From contig NZ_FOWR01000005.1 in the NCBI RefSeq assembly GCF_900115495.1, forward strand, positions 124,001-188,000: a stretch of DNA of 64,000 nucleotides, in the 5' to 3' direction. Within the stretch, counting starts at the first letter, position 1, and every line of letters starts with the position of its first letter. The notes under the pieces are model-generated. The model ran no database searches. It had not been told where the DNA came from and worked only from the letters and a program-made list of their open reading frames with translations. Position numbers and translations under genes: made by a program. Positions 36,296 through 44,820 of this stretch are shown in pieces. This DNA is from Enterovibrio norvegicus DSM 15893. GTDB lineage: Bacteria > Pseudomonadota > Gammaproteobacteria > Enterobacterales > Vibrionaceae.

Positions 36296-37068
36296 TGAAG
36301 CTTTCCCGTGTAGTACTGGCTTCGGCTCTTTTTCTTTCAGCGTGTAGCGATGCACCACAATCCACCACCAATGTGAGTCAACTTCAACCGGCATCGCCTC
36401 CGCCTTCCATGGAGCAAGTGCCGGATTTCGCCTCTTATAAAATCGTTGATGAAAAGAAAAAGGCGTTTGTCTCTTTTCTAAAACCTGGCGTGACGTACAT
36501 TAATGACTTGATCCTTAATGCGCGTACCCGCTTAAAAACGCTGTCTTCGACAACAGCCATGACCTCTGATGACGAAGTGTTTTTGGCAAAGGTGGCTGAG
36601 TTGTTCAAGTTGCCACTGCCAGAAGCAGGCGCGGATGCCAAATGGTTCAATGAAGCCTTAAAGCGCGTTGATATTGTTCCCCCAGATCTAGTACTGACCC
36701 AAGCTGCAAAAGAATCTGGGTGGGGCACATCACGCTTCGCTCGTGAAGGGAATAACTACTTTGGGCAGTGGTGTTACACTCCTGGCTGTGGCTTGGTGCC
36801 TAGCGCACGAGGCAAAGGACAGACGCATGAAGTTGCTGCATTCAAAGATGCTTTCCAAGCGATCCGCGCTTACTTCTTGAATGTAAACCGCAATGCTGCT
36901 TATGCAGATTTGCGAAACATTCGAGCAGCACTGAGAAAGTCTGGACAACCTATTACAGGCGAAGCCCTCGCGAAAGGACTCCTCAGTTACTCTGAGCGCG
37001 GGCAACCCTATGTCGATGAAGTGCAAAGCATGATTCGTTTTAACGAGAAATATTGGAGCCAAGGATGA
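36295..37068 (+). CDS. Glucosaminidase-domain lipoprotein (Bax-like)
   Basis: 257 residues with a lipoprotein signal (LASALFLSAC), so it should be lipid-anchored. The C-terminal half is a glucosaminidase domain: PPDLVLTQAAKESGWGTSRFAREGNNYFGQWCYTPGCG with the catalytic Glu in AKESGWG (about residue 142), then AFQAIRAYFLNVNRNAAYADLR. The N-terminal half (MEQVPDFASYKIVDEKKKAFVSFLKPGV) matches the Bax-type arrangement. These enzymes cut the glycan strand of peptidoglycan. It overlaps the upstream gene by one base and the downstream DUF2987 gene by four. Confidence 0.88.
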   Translation: MKLSRVVLASALFLSACSDAPQSTTNVSQLQPASPPPSMEQVPDFASYKIVDEKKKAFVSFLKPGVTYINDLILNARTRLKTLSSTTAMTSDDEVFLAKVAELFKLPLPEAGADAKWFNEALKRVDIVPPDLVLTQAAKESGWGTSRFAREGNNYFGQWCYTPGCGLVPSARGKGQTHEVAAFKDAFQAIRAYFLNVNRNAAYADLRNIRAALRKSGQPITGEALAKGLLSYSERGQPYVDEVQSMIRFNEKYWSQG

Positions 37069-37709
37069 TCAAAGGACTTACGGCTGCCCTGATGGCAGCT
37101 GTAATTTCAATGCCTGCTGCCGCTGCGCAGGTTGAATTTACTTACAGCAAACTTTATAGCCAGTTGAAGCATAACGCCGGGGAAAGTCACCCTGACGTTA
37201 AAATTGGATACTTTATGGTTTCACCTACGACGGGAAAAACCTGCAAGATAACCAAAGCATGGATGGCAAAAAAGAAGAATTACGAAGAGTTTGTTATTCC
37301 AGCGTCTCAAGAGCTTCCATTGCCACTGGATAGCAATTTACGCAAAGTGAATCCGGATGTGTTTATTCAGACTGCCGGTGACGACGTATGTGACATTTCA
37401 TTCCAAGTACTGGCTAAAAAAGACTTTGAGACCGAAATATCTACCGATTCTGTTGCCGTCTTAGTGCCGCAAATGTCGGCAATGATGCAAGACCTTGGTG
37501 GCATGTTCGCCTCTTGGTTCATGCCAGATGTTGAAGGCGTGATGGTGCATTTTGAACAGCCGGTCTCTTCGTTATCGACGTCAGAAGGGCGCTCGATTCC
37601 TGTTGAGAACAGTGTTGCCACACTTCGCCTTGCTGATTTGAAAAAAGGTGAGCGTGTTTTCTGGGCGTCTCAACCACTGAAAGTGACGCCTTGGATACCG
37701 CAAAGCTAA
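37065..37709 (+). CDS. DUF2987 family exported protein
   Basis: 214 residues from the ATG at 37065 (ATGA overlap with the previous stop, AAGG just before). A signal peptide is present (LTAALMAAVISMPAAAAQ). The body starts VEFTYSKLYSQLKHN and has two cysteines (KTCKI and DVCDI) that could form a disulfide. It matches the DUF2987 group found in vibrios and relatives, which has no known function. Being third in an operon with a membrane protein and a peptidoglycan hydrolase suggests an envelope role. A strong terminator follows. Confidence 0.8.
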   Translation: MIKGLTAALMAAVISMPAAAAQVEFTYSKLYSQLKHNAGESHPDVKIGYFMVSPTTGKTCKITKAWMAKKKNYEEFVIPASQELPLPLDSNLRKVNPDVFIQTAGDDVCDISFQVLAKKDFETEISTDSVAVLVPQMSAMMQDLGGMFASWFMPDVEGVMVHFEQPVSSLSTSEGRSIPVENSVATLRLADLKKGERVFWASQPLKVTPWIPQS

Positions 37710-37740
37710 CCTTCTATTGGGTTCTGATAGACAGATGAAA

Positions 37741-37776
37741 CCAAAAAAAGCCCGCTGATAAACAGCGGGCTTTTTG
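37741..37776. terminator. Bidirectional rho-independent terminator
   Basis: AAAAAGCCCGCTG / CAGCGGGCTTTTT with loop ATAAA, between the convergent DUF2987 and ttcA genes. Confidence 0.92.
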
Positions 37777-37803
37777 GTATTTTTGATGCTGTCTTCTGAC
37801 CAG

Positions 37804-38730
37804 TTAGCTAACTTGAACCACGTTCAAAGCAAGTGCAGGGTCGACTTCTACAACGTCGTCTTGTGACGGCGTAACATCTACAAACTGTTCTTTATCAAAG
37901 GCTGTATCACCGCCATTGATCACGCCAGAGTCTTTATCAATGTTTTTGAAATCAAACAATTCAAAGTCAGCCAGGTGTGAAGGCACAACGTTCTGCATGG
38001 CGGTAAACATGGTTTCAATACGGCCAGGGAAACGCTTATCCCAATCACGCAGCATTTCTTTGATCACCTGACGTTGAAGGTTCGGCTGTGACCCACACAA
38101 GTTACATGGGATGATCGGGAAATCGGATGCTTCTGCATAACGCTCAATGTCTTTTTCACGGCAGTAAGCAAGCGGGCGGATAACAACGTGTTCGCCATTA
38201 TCAGAAACCAACTTAGGTGGCATACCTTTTAGTTTGCCGCCATAAAACATGTTCAAAAACATGGTTTCTAGAATGTCATCGCGGTGGTGACCCAGTGCAA
38301 TCTTTGTTGCACCTAGCTCTTTTGCCGTACGGTACAAAATACCACGGCGCAGGCGAGAGCAAAGTGAACATGTCGTTTTACCTTCTGGCACTTTGTCTTT
38401 CACGATAGAGTAGGTGTCTTCTTCTACAATCTTGTATTGAACACCTAACTTATCTAAGTACTCTGGCAGAATATGCTCAGGGAAACCTGGTTGTTTCTGA
38501 TCGAGGTTTACCGCAATCAGTTCAAAAGAAATAGGCGCGCTCTTTCGAAGGCTTTGCAAGATTTCCAGCATGGTGTAGCTGTCTTTACCACCGCTGAGGC
38601 AAACCATGATGCGGTCGCCATCTTCGATCATATTGAAATCTGCAATTGCTTGGCCAGTGTTACGGCGAATGCGCTTTTGCAACTTATTCAGGTTGTACTT
38701 TTGTGATTTGGTCAGTTCTTGATTCGACAT
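37804..38730 (-). CDS. ttcA: tRNA 2-thiocytidine(32) synthetase TtcA
   Basis: 308 residues. The PP-loop [13 protein letters not shown] (about residues 46-58) binds and adenylates, and [10 protein letters not shown] (two Cys about 121-124) plus the distal Cys in [15 protein letters not shown] hold the [4Fe-4S] cluster. [28 protein letters not shown] is the family block. TtcA thiolates C32 in a subset of tRNAs using ATP and sulfide from IscS. Its order with uspE and fnr is conserved in vibrios and enterics. It has its own promoter region of 365 bases. Confidence 0.96.
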   Translation of the reverse strand: MSNQELTKSQKYNLNKLQKRIRRNTGQAIADFNMIEDGDRIMVCLSGGKDSYTMLEILQSLRKSAPISFELIAVNLDQKQPGFPEHILPEYLDKLGVQYKIVEEDTYSIVKDKVPEGKTTCSLCSRLRRGILYRTAKELGATKIALGHHRDDILETMFLNMFYGGKLKGMPPKLVSDNGEHVVIRPLAYCREKDIERYAEASDFPIIPCNLCGSQPNLQRQVIKEMLRDWDKRFPGRIETMFTAMQNVVPSHLADFELFDFKNIDKDSGVINGGDTAFDKEQFVDVTPSQDDVVEVDPALALNVVQVS

Positions 38731-39095
38731 GTTTCTATTTGGTGCCTCTGAAATTTCTCAACGCAATCAATGCCAATCGATGGCGACTCTTAAATACCCA
38801 GCTATTTGCGATGTTTTCGCTTTCAGCATTTGTTGGCGTATCTAGCACATCGATCCTCGATGCGAAGGTTTGGCGCGTATGATACGGATTTCGCGGCAGG
38901 ATGCTAGTCTCGAACAAAGAAAGACGCACTTCTCTCTGTGCCAAACAGCGTCAATATCGGCAGATTTTCACTTCGCGCGGTTGTTTTATCATCCAGAAAA
39001 AAGAAAAGCGCCGAGAAGGCGCTTCTATCTAGCATGTCAATTACAGTTCGCGTTGCTGCTTAACGACGTGTTTATGGTTAACGACGTGTTGACGG
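38731..39095. other. Intergenic region ttcA-uspE
   Basis: About 365 bases. It holds the ttcA promoter and the uspE terminator. Two copies of TTAACGACGTGTT lie near 39061-39090, a short direct repeat. A 69-codon minus-strand frame (38735-38944) has no family likeness and no ribosome-binding site. Confidence 0.5.
38999..39026 (-). terminator. Rho-independent terminator of uspE
   Basis: AAGCGCC / GGCGCTT stem with loop GAGAA; on the minus strand it is followed by TTCTTTTTT. It lies about 70 bases past the uspE stop. Confidence 0.75.
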
Positions 39096-40040
39096 TTAAT
39101 TCGAGTTTGGGGCTAACGGACTCACGTAACCATCAGGTTTAATGGCCAGTACATCGCAATCTAACTGGTCGATGGTGTGTTCAGCTGTGTTGCCGATGAA
39201 AATAGCAGACAAACCAACACGACCTGTTGTACCCAGTATCACAAGCTCAGCATCCAGCTCTTTCGAAACGGCAGGGATGACATCTTCAGGTAACCCTTCG
39301 CTGCAATAGGTTTGTGCTTCATCAATGGTGTGTTTCTGACGCAGTGCTTTCATTGCAAGCAGGTGATGACCTCGAACGGCATCTGTATAAGACGCGGGAT
39401 CGAACTCAGGCAACTCAATCGTTACATTGACCGGTGTCGCAGGGTAGGCGTTAACCAAATTCACTTCGGCGTTAAGCAACTTGCTCATTGCTTTCGCTTC
39501 ATCAATCAACTTGTCGTTTAAAGGAATGTGCTCTTCGTTTTCGGAAGACACATTCACTGCAGTGAGGATCTTTCCGTTTTCAGGCCAACCGTGCTGCTTA
39601 ACCAGCAATACAGGACAAGGGCACTTGCGCAGCAAATGCCAATCAGTCGGGGTGAAAATAACCGAACCTAATTTATCGTGTTTGTGCGTGGCTTTGATCA
39701 GGAGATCATGCGCACCGTCGAATACTTGAGCAATCATACTTTCGTATGGACGGTTGTGCCAAACAACGTGCTTCACTATTTCCACGTCAGTGGTGTCGTG
39801 CAGAGCCACCAAAGAGGCAATCCATTCTTCTCGCTGTCGCAATACGCCAGCGCGCATGGCTTGACGTTCTTCAGCGGAAAGCATGGATGTCATTTCATAG
39901 GAGAAATCGTAAATGGCAAGGAAGAGTGTGATTTTGACCGATGCGCTCGACTTATGCGCAATATCAAGTGCCCGCGTAAATGCAGGTTGATCTTCATGGT
40001 CGGGATCGATTGCGACGAGCAAGTTTGTATATCTGTTCAT
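39096..40040 (-). CDS. uspE: Universal stress protein E (two Usp domains)
   Basis: 314 residues made of two tandem Usp domains. The first opens with NLLVAIDPDHEDQPAF, and the second ends with the nucleotide-loop-like VILGTTGRVGLSAIFIGNTAEHTIDQLDCDVLAIKP. UspE in E. coli affects stress survival, motility and aggregation. In the second domain the G-x2-G-x9-GS/T pattern is only partly kept (GTTGRVG...GNTAEH), so nucleotide binding is possible. It sits beside fnr as in enterics and vibrios, with a terminator in between. GGAGG precedes the ATG. Confidence 0.95.
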   Translation of the reverse strand: MNRYTNLLVAIDPDHEDQPAFTRALDIAHKSSASVKITLFLAIYDFSYEMTSMLSAEERQAMRAGVLRQREEWIASLVALHDTTDVEIVKHVVWHNRPYESMIAQVFDGAHDLLIKATHKHDKLGSVIFTPTDWHLLRKCPCPVLLVKQHGWPENGKILTAVNVSSENEEHIPLNDKLIDEAKAMSKLLNAEVNLVNAYPATPVNVTIELPEFDPASYTDAVRGHHLLAMKALRQKHTIDEAQTYCSEGLPEDVIPAVSKELDAELVILGTTGRVGLSAIFIGNTAEHTIDQLDCDVLAIKPDGYVSPLAPNSN

Positions 40041-40126
40041 AACAACCTCCAGCTATGTGTTGCTGATACTTTAATGTAACGCAATCTTGCGGGATGGTGC
40101 GATAATTTCAGACAGATAGATGTAAA

Positions 40127-40162
40127 AAAAGAGAAATAGCGCGTAAAGCGCCATTTCTTTGG
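40127..40162 (-). terminator. Rho-independent terminator of fnr
   Basis: AGAAATAGCGC / GCGCCATTTCT stem with one mismatch and loop GTAAA; on the minus strand it is followed by CTTTTTTT. It lies about 25 bases past the fnr stop. Confidence 0.75.
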
Positions 40163-40182
40163 ATGAGGTTTCGGACGGTAAG

Positions 40183-40926
40183 TTACTTACTCACACCAGC
40201 AAGACGGCTCAGTTCTAGATGGTCAAGAATAGTAATGTATTTGCCCTTCACACTGAGCATACCGCTTTTCTGGAAACGGCCAAGCAAACGGCTGATGGTT
40301 TCAACGGTAAGGCCAAGGTAGTTACCAATGTCACCACGTGTCATGGTTAGACGAAATTCTTTTGGAGAAAAACCGCGCTGAGAAAAGCGAGTAGAAAGAC
40401 TGTGTAGGAAGGCAGCAAGACGTTCTTCAGCATTTTTCTTCGACAAAAGAAGAATCATTTCTTGGTCGCCTTTAATCTCATTGCTCATAAGGCGCATGAT
40501 TTGCTGGCGAAGTTTTGGCATTTTACCGGAAAGGTCATCTAAGGTTTCAAACGGAATCTCACACACCATTGACGTTTCGAGCGCTTGCGCAAAACTCGGG
40601 TGGGACATTTGGTTGATGGCATCAAACCCGACTAAGTCACCCGCGAGGTGGAAGGCTGTGATTTGCTCATCACCTTGCTCGGTGATGGTGTAGCTCTTAA
40701 TGGTGCCAGAACGAATGGCATACAAAGAACGCAGTTGATCACCCGCTTGAAAAAGAGGCTGACCTTTTTGAATTGGTTTCTTACGCTCAATGATTTGATC
40801 AAGCTGATTCAGCTCACTCTCGCTCAACGTAAAAGGAATACAAAGCTGACTGATACTGCAATCTTGACAGTGAATTGCACAACCGCCTGATTGAACGCGT
40901 TTGGTGATGATTTTGTCTTGAATCAT
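40183..40926 (-). CDS. fnr: Oxygen-sensing transcription regulator Fnr
   Basis: 247 residues. The cluster cysteines are present: Cys16, 20, 23 and 29 in [19 protein letters not shown] (20, 23 and 29 equal the E. coli ligands) and the distal Cys in SMVCEIPF near residue 121. The cNMP-binding-like domain and dimer helix precede the helix-turn-helix [20 protein letters not shown], which keeps the E-x2-S-R pattern used to read TTGAT half sites. In anoxia the [4Fe-4S] dimer activates or represses respiratory genes, and the cbb3 genes next to it are likely targets. A near-consensus FNR site overlaps its own promoter region. Confidence 0.97.
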   Translation of the reverse strand: MIQDKIITKRVQSGGCAIHCQDCSISQLCIPFTLSESELNQLDQIIERKKPIQKGQPLFQAGDQLRSLYAIRSGTIKSYTITEQGDEQITAFHLAGDLVGFDAINQMSHPSFAQALETSMVCEIPFETLDDLSGKMPKLRQQIMRLMSNEIKGDQEMILLLSKKNAEERLAAFLHSLSTRFSQRGFSPKEFRLTMTRGDIGNYLGLTVETISRLLGRFQKSGMLSVKGKYITILDHLELSRLAGVSK

Positions 40927-40943
40927 GAGCCTGCTTAACCAAA

Positions 40944-40957
40944 TTGATTTGAGTCAA
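40944..40957. promoter_or_regulatory. Candidate FNR site upstream of fnr
   Basis: TTGAT-TTGA-GTCAA matches the TTGAT-N4-ATCAA consensus at nine of ten fixed positions. It is centred 24 bases upstream of the fnr start codon, a position that fits autorepression as known in E. coli. Confidence 0.6.
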
Positions 40958-40992
40958 TATTTTACCATTTCTAACGTAGAAATCGAGCTTTG

Positions 40993-41664
40993 TTAGAACT
41001 GATTGTATACAGAATAAGCGGTAACTAATCCGTACAGTAAAATAATTGCCGAAGATAAGCGTCGAAAAATCAGATTGTTAAGAAAATGCTTCATGGACTC
41101 GGCGGCGCTACCAATCAGTAACATTGCCGGCATAGTTCCTAAACCAAATGCGAGCATTATCAACATTCCATTTATGGCGTCTCCAGCGACGGCTGACCAG
41201 GTCAATGCCGAGTAAACTAGACCACAAGGTAGCCACCCCCAAAGCATGCCAAAAGGCAATGCTGCGATTGGGTGTTTTAGTGGCAGTAATGAAGTACTTA
41301 GCGGAGATATTCTTTTCCAAAGCACATGTCCGATTCGCTCGATATGCGCCAATCCATTCCAGAACCTGCCTATATATAGCGCTAAAAGAATCATCATGAT
41401 TGCAGCGAACAACCGTAACCATAATAAGCCTTGAGAAACTTGTGCTATGTCAGTGAGACCAGAGACGATGCCGCCAGCAATACCGCCGATAAGGGTATAG
41501 GAAAGGAGTCGGCCACCATTATAAAAGAGTAAGAATGGCCATTTCTTTTGATGTTGAGGGGTACTCAATGAAACGGCAGCCGCAACGCCACCACACATGC
41601 CTAAGCAATGGCCTGCTCCGAGCAGGCCAACCGTAAACGCGGCAAACACTTCAGCCGACAACAT
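40993..41664 (-). CDS. TauE/SafE-like (SO_FNR-linked) membrane protein
   Basis: 223 residues with six or so membrane helices. The first helix carries HCLGMCGG (about residues 19-26), the DsbD/UreH-type metal-handling signature, and the middle has LPFGMLWGWLPCGLVYSALTWS, a repeat of the same type. Proteins of this group next to ccoS are thought to help metal supply for cbb3 oxidase, though they are annotated as sulfite exporters; a copper role is inference. It follows ccoS by two bases, so it belongs to the ccoHIS assembly operon, and precedes fnr. Confidence 0.85.
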   Translation of the reverse strand: MLSAEVFAAFTVGLLGAGHCLGMCGGVAAAVSLSTPQHQKKWPFLLFYNGGRLLSYTLIGGIAGGIVSGLTDIAQVSQGLLWLRLFAAIMMILLALYIGRFWNGLAHIERIGHVLWKRISPLSTSLLPLKHPIAALPFGMLWGWLPCGLVYSALTWSAVAGDAINGMLIMLAFGLGTMPAMLLIGSAAESMKHFLNNLIFRRLSSAIILLYGLVTAYSVYNQF

Positions 41665-41666
41665 GA

Positions 41667-41858
41667 TTACTCTTCCGTTTTATCTGATGATGCAGATTTG
41701 CCTTGTGTTGACGGTTTCTCATCGTCATCAAGCAATATGTTCATTCCCTGACGTTCTAGATCTTCAAACTGTTCGGATTTTACCGCCCAAATAAACACGC
41801 CAACCGCAATACACACGAGACCAATGGCAATAGGGATGAGGATATAGAGACTTTCCAT
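41667..41858 (-). CDS. ccoS: cbb3 oxidase assembly protein CcoS
   Basis: 63 residues: one membrane helix (LYILIPIAIGLVCIAVGVFIWAV) followed by KSEQFEDLERQGMNILLDDDE, the CcoS signature. CcoS is needed to put haem and copper cofactors into CcoN. It lies two bases from ccoI upstream and two from the TauE/SafE-like gene downstream. The polar tail (KPSTQGKSASSDKTEE) is variable in the family. Confidence 0.95.
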   Translation of the reverse strand: MESLYILIPIAIGLVCIAVGVFIWAVKSEQFEDLERQGMNILLDDDEKPSTQGKSASSDKTEE

Positions 41859-41860
41859 GA

Positions 41861-44257
41861 TTAGGCATCCCTTAGTTTTTCAATGACGTCTTTCTTAAAC
41901 AGGCGCAGAGAGTTGGTTACCACGATAACAGAGCTGCCTGACATACCAGCTACTGCAATGTACGGCGCAACAAAACCCATGACCGCGAGCGGTAAAATAA
42001 TGAGGTTGTATCCTAGCGCCCAGGCCAGGTTCTGCCGAATGATTTTTTGCGTAAATGCGGCGAGCTTGCGTGCTTCTAGTAATTTACTCAAATCATCACC
42101 AAGTAACACCATATCCGCAGACGCTTTTGCTACATCGGTTCCACTGCCCATTGCGACAGAAAGGTGAGCGCCAGCCAAAACCGGTGCATCGTTAACGCCA
42201 TCCCCAATCATCATGGTAACTTCATCACTCGGACGAGATTGTAGATACTCAAGCTTTCCTTTCGGAGACACATCCGACACGACGTCGTCGATGCCTAGGT
42301 GATTCGCAACAGCCTGTGCTGAGTGGAAATTATCGCCCGTCAGCATGGTGACTTTAATGCCCGCTTGATGGAACTGGTCAACAAGCGCTTGGCTGCTTTC
42401 ACGAATAGGATCGATCAAGCGAAATGAGGCAATTTTTTCGCCATTTCGCGACAACCAGATTTGGTGAAGAGACTCGCCAATGTCTGAAGGGTCATCAAGC
42501 GCAAATGCAGGTTTACCAATTCGCCACGCGGCGCCTTGATATTGGCCTTTCAGACCTTCACCGATGACATTCTCGACGTTGGTAATACCCTGCATTTTAT
42601 CACATTCACCGAATGCCTCTGCAATAGGGTGGTTTGCATAAGATTCAAGTGCGGCTGCAATCGATAAAACATCTTTCTCAGAGTACGACGCATACGTACT
42701 GGTTTCCTTAAGCGAGATGTTTCCTTCCGTTAACGTGCCCGTCTTATCGATGATCAGTCGATTGATTTTGGTAATGGCTTCGAAAACATGACCACGTCGA
42801 AGCAAAATGCCAAGGCGTCCGAATGTCGTCGTTGAACAGGTTAGGGCAGTAGGCGTCGCCAAAGATAAGGCACACGGACACGTTGCTACCAATACAGACA
42901 GCATGATCCAAAATGCATCATCAGGGCGATGACTTTGCCAATACCACCATGTGAGCGCCGAGATGATCAAAATGGCTGACACAAAGTATCTCGCCACGAT
43001 ATCTGCAATTTCAGCAACACGCGGTTTTGCCAATTGTGCAGCATCTTGCAGCTGAACGATGTGCGCAATAAGCGAGTCTTTTTTCTCTGCCGTTACGTGC
43101 ACATCGACATTACCATCGATGTTTATGGTACCTGCATAAACAACGTCATCAACGTTGCGTGATTCAGGCATGGATTCGCCCGTCAGCATGGATTCATCTA
43201 CCGTGGTGATACCTTCCAATATCATGCCATCCGCCGGAAAGGGTTCACCAGGAAGGACGCGCACTATGTGACCCACGGTGAGAGATTTCGCAGGGATTTG
43301 CTCTCCCGATTGCAACGTTGCTAAGCGGGGAATCAATTTAAGCAAGTTTGCGCTGGCTGCGGCTGCCGTTCGTCTCGCGCGCATTTCGAGGAAACGCCCT
43401 AGAAGAAGGAAAAACGTGAACATCGCGATCGATTCGAAAAACACTTCACCAACGCCAGTTACTGTGGCGTACAAGCTCGCGAAGTATGCAAACAACAGCG
43501 CGATAGACACAGGAACATCCATACCTAACGTTCGTGCTTTCAAATTACGCCATGCGTTAATATAGAAAGGCATCGCGGAATAGAGCAGTACTGGCGTGGC
43601 AAAGATTAAGCTCACCCAGCGAAAGTAATCTCGAAATGATTCATCCATGTCTCCGAATACTTCGAAATACATGGCCACAGCAAGCATCATCACTTGCATG
43701 GTCGCCAAACCTGCTATCCCCAATTTATAGAGGTATTGTTTCATGGTTTGGTGGTATTGGTGTTCTTGGCTGTCCGCTTCGAAAGGTGCAGCTTTGTAAC
43801 CCAGGGCGTGAATGCGACTCAGCAGAATACTGAGCTTCGTTGCTGAAGGGTCCCAACGCAGTGTGGCGCGGTTGGTTGTCGTATTCACTTGAATGCGGGA
43901 AACACCAGCTTCTTTGCCAAGTTGCTTTTCGATCAGCCATGCACACGCGGCGCAAGATACGCCATCAACAGACAATACGACTTCGTCTATTCCACCTTCA
44001 TGGCGAACGAACTCTTGCTGAATGTCATCGTTGTCATAGAGCGAAAGGGATTGAAGTTCATCGGGAATGAGCGAGGCTTTTTCTGCTGGGGCGGTGCGAT
44101 ATTCGTAATAAGAGGTTAGGCCGCTAGCGACGATGGTGGTTGCGACGGCTTCACAGCCCGGACAACACATTGTTCTTTCTTCGCCAAGGATCTCAACGTG
44201 AAAGGAGTCGCCAGTGAGAACTGGCTCTCCACAGTGGTAACAATCTTCTCTTGTCAT
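41861..44257 (-). CDS. ccoI: Copper P-type ATPase CcoI
   Basis: 798 residues. An N-terminal Cys-rich zinc-ribbon-like part (CYHCGEP, CCPGCEAV) precedes a heavy-metal-associated domain with CAAC. The membrane metal site is CPC in LVATCPCALSLATPTAL, the phosphorylation site is DKTGTLTEG, and the hinge is GDGVNDAPVLA. The N-terminal plus HMA layout marks the CcoI/FixI branch, which exports copper to the periplasm for cbb3 assembly and is not a resistance pump. It overlaps ccoH by four bases and is two bases from ccoS. Confidence 0.96.
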   Translation of the reverse strand: MTREDCYHCGEPVLTGDSFHVEILGEERTMCCPGCEAVATTIVASGLTSYYEYRTAPAEKASLIPDELQSLSLYDNDDIQQEFVRHEGGIDEVVLSVDGVSCAACAWLIEKQLGKEAGVSRIQVNTTTNRATLRWDPSATKLSILLSRIHALGYKAAPFEADSQEHQYHQTMKQYLYKLGIAGLATMQVMMLAVAMYFEVFGDMDESFRDYFRWVSLIFATPVLLYSAMPFYINAWRNLKARTLGMDVPVSIALLFAYFASLYATVTGVGEVFFESIAMFTFFLLLGRFLEMRARRTAAAASANLLKLIPRLATLQSGEQIPAKSLTVGHIVRVLPGEPFPADGMILEGITTVDESMLTGESMPESRNVDDVVYAGTINIDGNVDVHVTAEKKDSLIAHIVQLQDAAQLAKPRVAEIADIVARYFVSAILIISALTWWYWQSHRPDDAFWIMLSVLVATCPCALSLATPTALTCSTTTFGRLGILLRRGHVFEAITKINRLIIDKTGTLTEGNISLKETSTYASYSEKDVLSIAAALESYANHPIAEAFGECDKMQGITNVENVIGEGLKGQYQGAAWRIGKPAFALDDPSDIGESLHQIWLSRNGEKIASFRLIDPIRESSQALVDQFHQAGIKVTMLTGDNFHSAQAVANHLGIDDVVSDVSPKGKLEYLQSRPSDEVTMMIGDGVNDAPVLAGAHLSVAMGSGTDVAKASADMVLLGDDLSKLLEARKLAAFTQKIIRQNLAWALGYNLIILPLAVMGFVAPYIAVAGMSGSSVIVVTNSLRLFKKDVIEKLRDA

Positions 44258-44745
44258 TCCTTGCTCTTGCCATACAACTTAACTGGGTCAGATGAAGGGA
44301 AGTTGATCTTGCGGTTTAGCGCCCAACTACCATCGAATGCATTCACCTCAACATACCATGGACCTTGTAAAGGCTCTACAAGGGCAATGCGGTAACGCCC
44401 ATTAGCGTCGGCATTAACAATGGTCTCAATGTCTTTGTCTGGAAGTGTACGGTGCTGAAACGTAATGTTCAGGGTTGGAAACTGGGGAAGTTTACCTTTC
44501 TCTAGCGTAAACATCGCTGTGTCGTCAGAAGCAGAAAGCATGGCAGATACGGACAGTTCATCTGCTTTGCGAAGGCGGGAAAAGTCCTGATTAATGCCTT
44601 TGCCGTCTTTGTAATAGTCTTCAGAAACTAAGGAAACCTTATTTTCAGATAATAGGCTGACGGTGAAGAAGCTGGCTACTACGACCGAGCCAGGCAGGGC
44701 AATCAGGAACCAAGGCCAGAACTGCTTATACCAAGGTTTGTTCAT
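44254..44745 (-). CDS. ccoH: cbb3 oxidase assembly protein CcoH (FixH)
   Basis: 163 residues: a single membrane helix (WPWFLIALPGSVVVASFFTVSLL) near the N-terminus, then a periplasmic domain starting VSEDYYKDGKGINQDFSRL, the FixH hallmark. CcoH stays with the oxidase and is required for its assembly or stability. First gene of the ccoHIS unit, 75 bases after ccoP, with a terminator in between. No ccoG lies in this gap, where it is found in many other bacteria. Confidence 0.95.
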   Translation of the reverse strand: MNKPWYKQFWPWFLIALPGSVVVASFFTVSLLSENKVSLVSEDYYKDGKGINQDFSRLRKADELSVSAMLSASDDTAMFTLEKGKLPQFPTLNITFQHRTLPDKDIETIVNADANGRYRIALVEPLQGPWYVEVNAFDGSWALNRKINFPSSDPVKLYGKSKE

Positions 44746-44775
44746 TTTGCTTTCCTGTTTTTACAGAGTTCTTGG

Positions 44776-44806
44776 GTAAAAAAGCCCCTGCAAGGCAGGG
44801 GCTTAA
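44776..44806 (-). terminator. Rho-independent terminator of ccoNOQP
   Basis: AAGCCCCTG / CAGGGGCTT stem with a short loop; on the minus strand it is followed by a run of Ts. It separates the structural genes from ccoHIS, perhaps with read-through. Confidence 0.85.
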
Positions 44807-44820
44807 GTCTTACTAACTAA

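Noticed and set aside
38735-38944. 69-codon minus-strand frame between ttcA and uspE
   Set aside because: No family resemblance, no ribosome-binding site; likely a chance frame in the ttcA promoter region.
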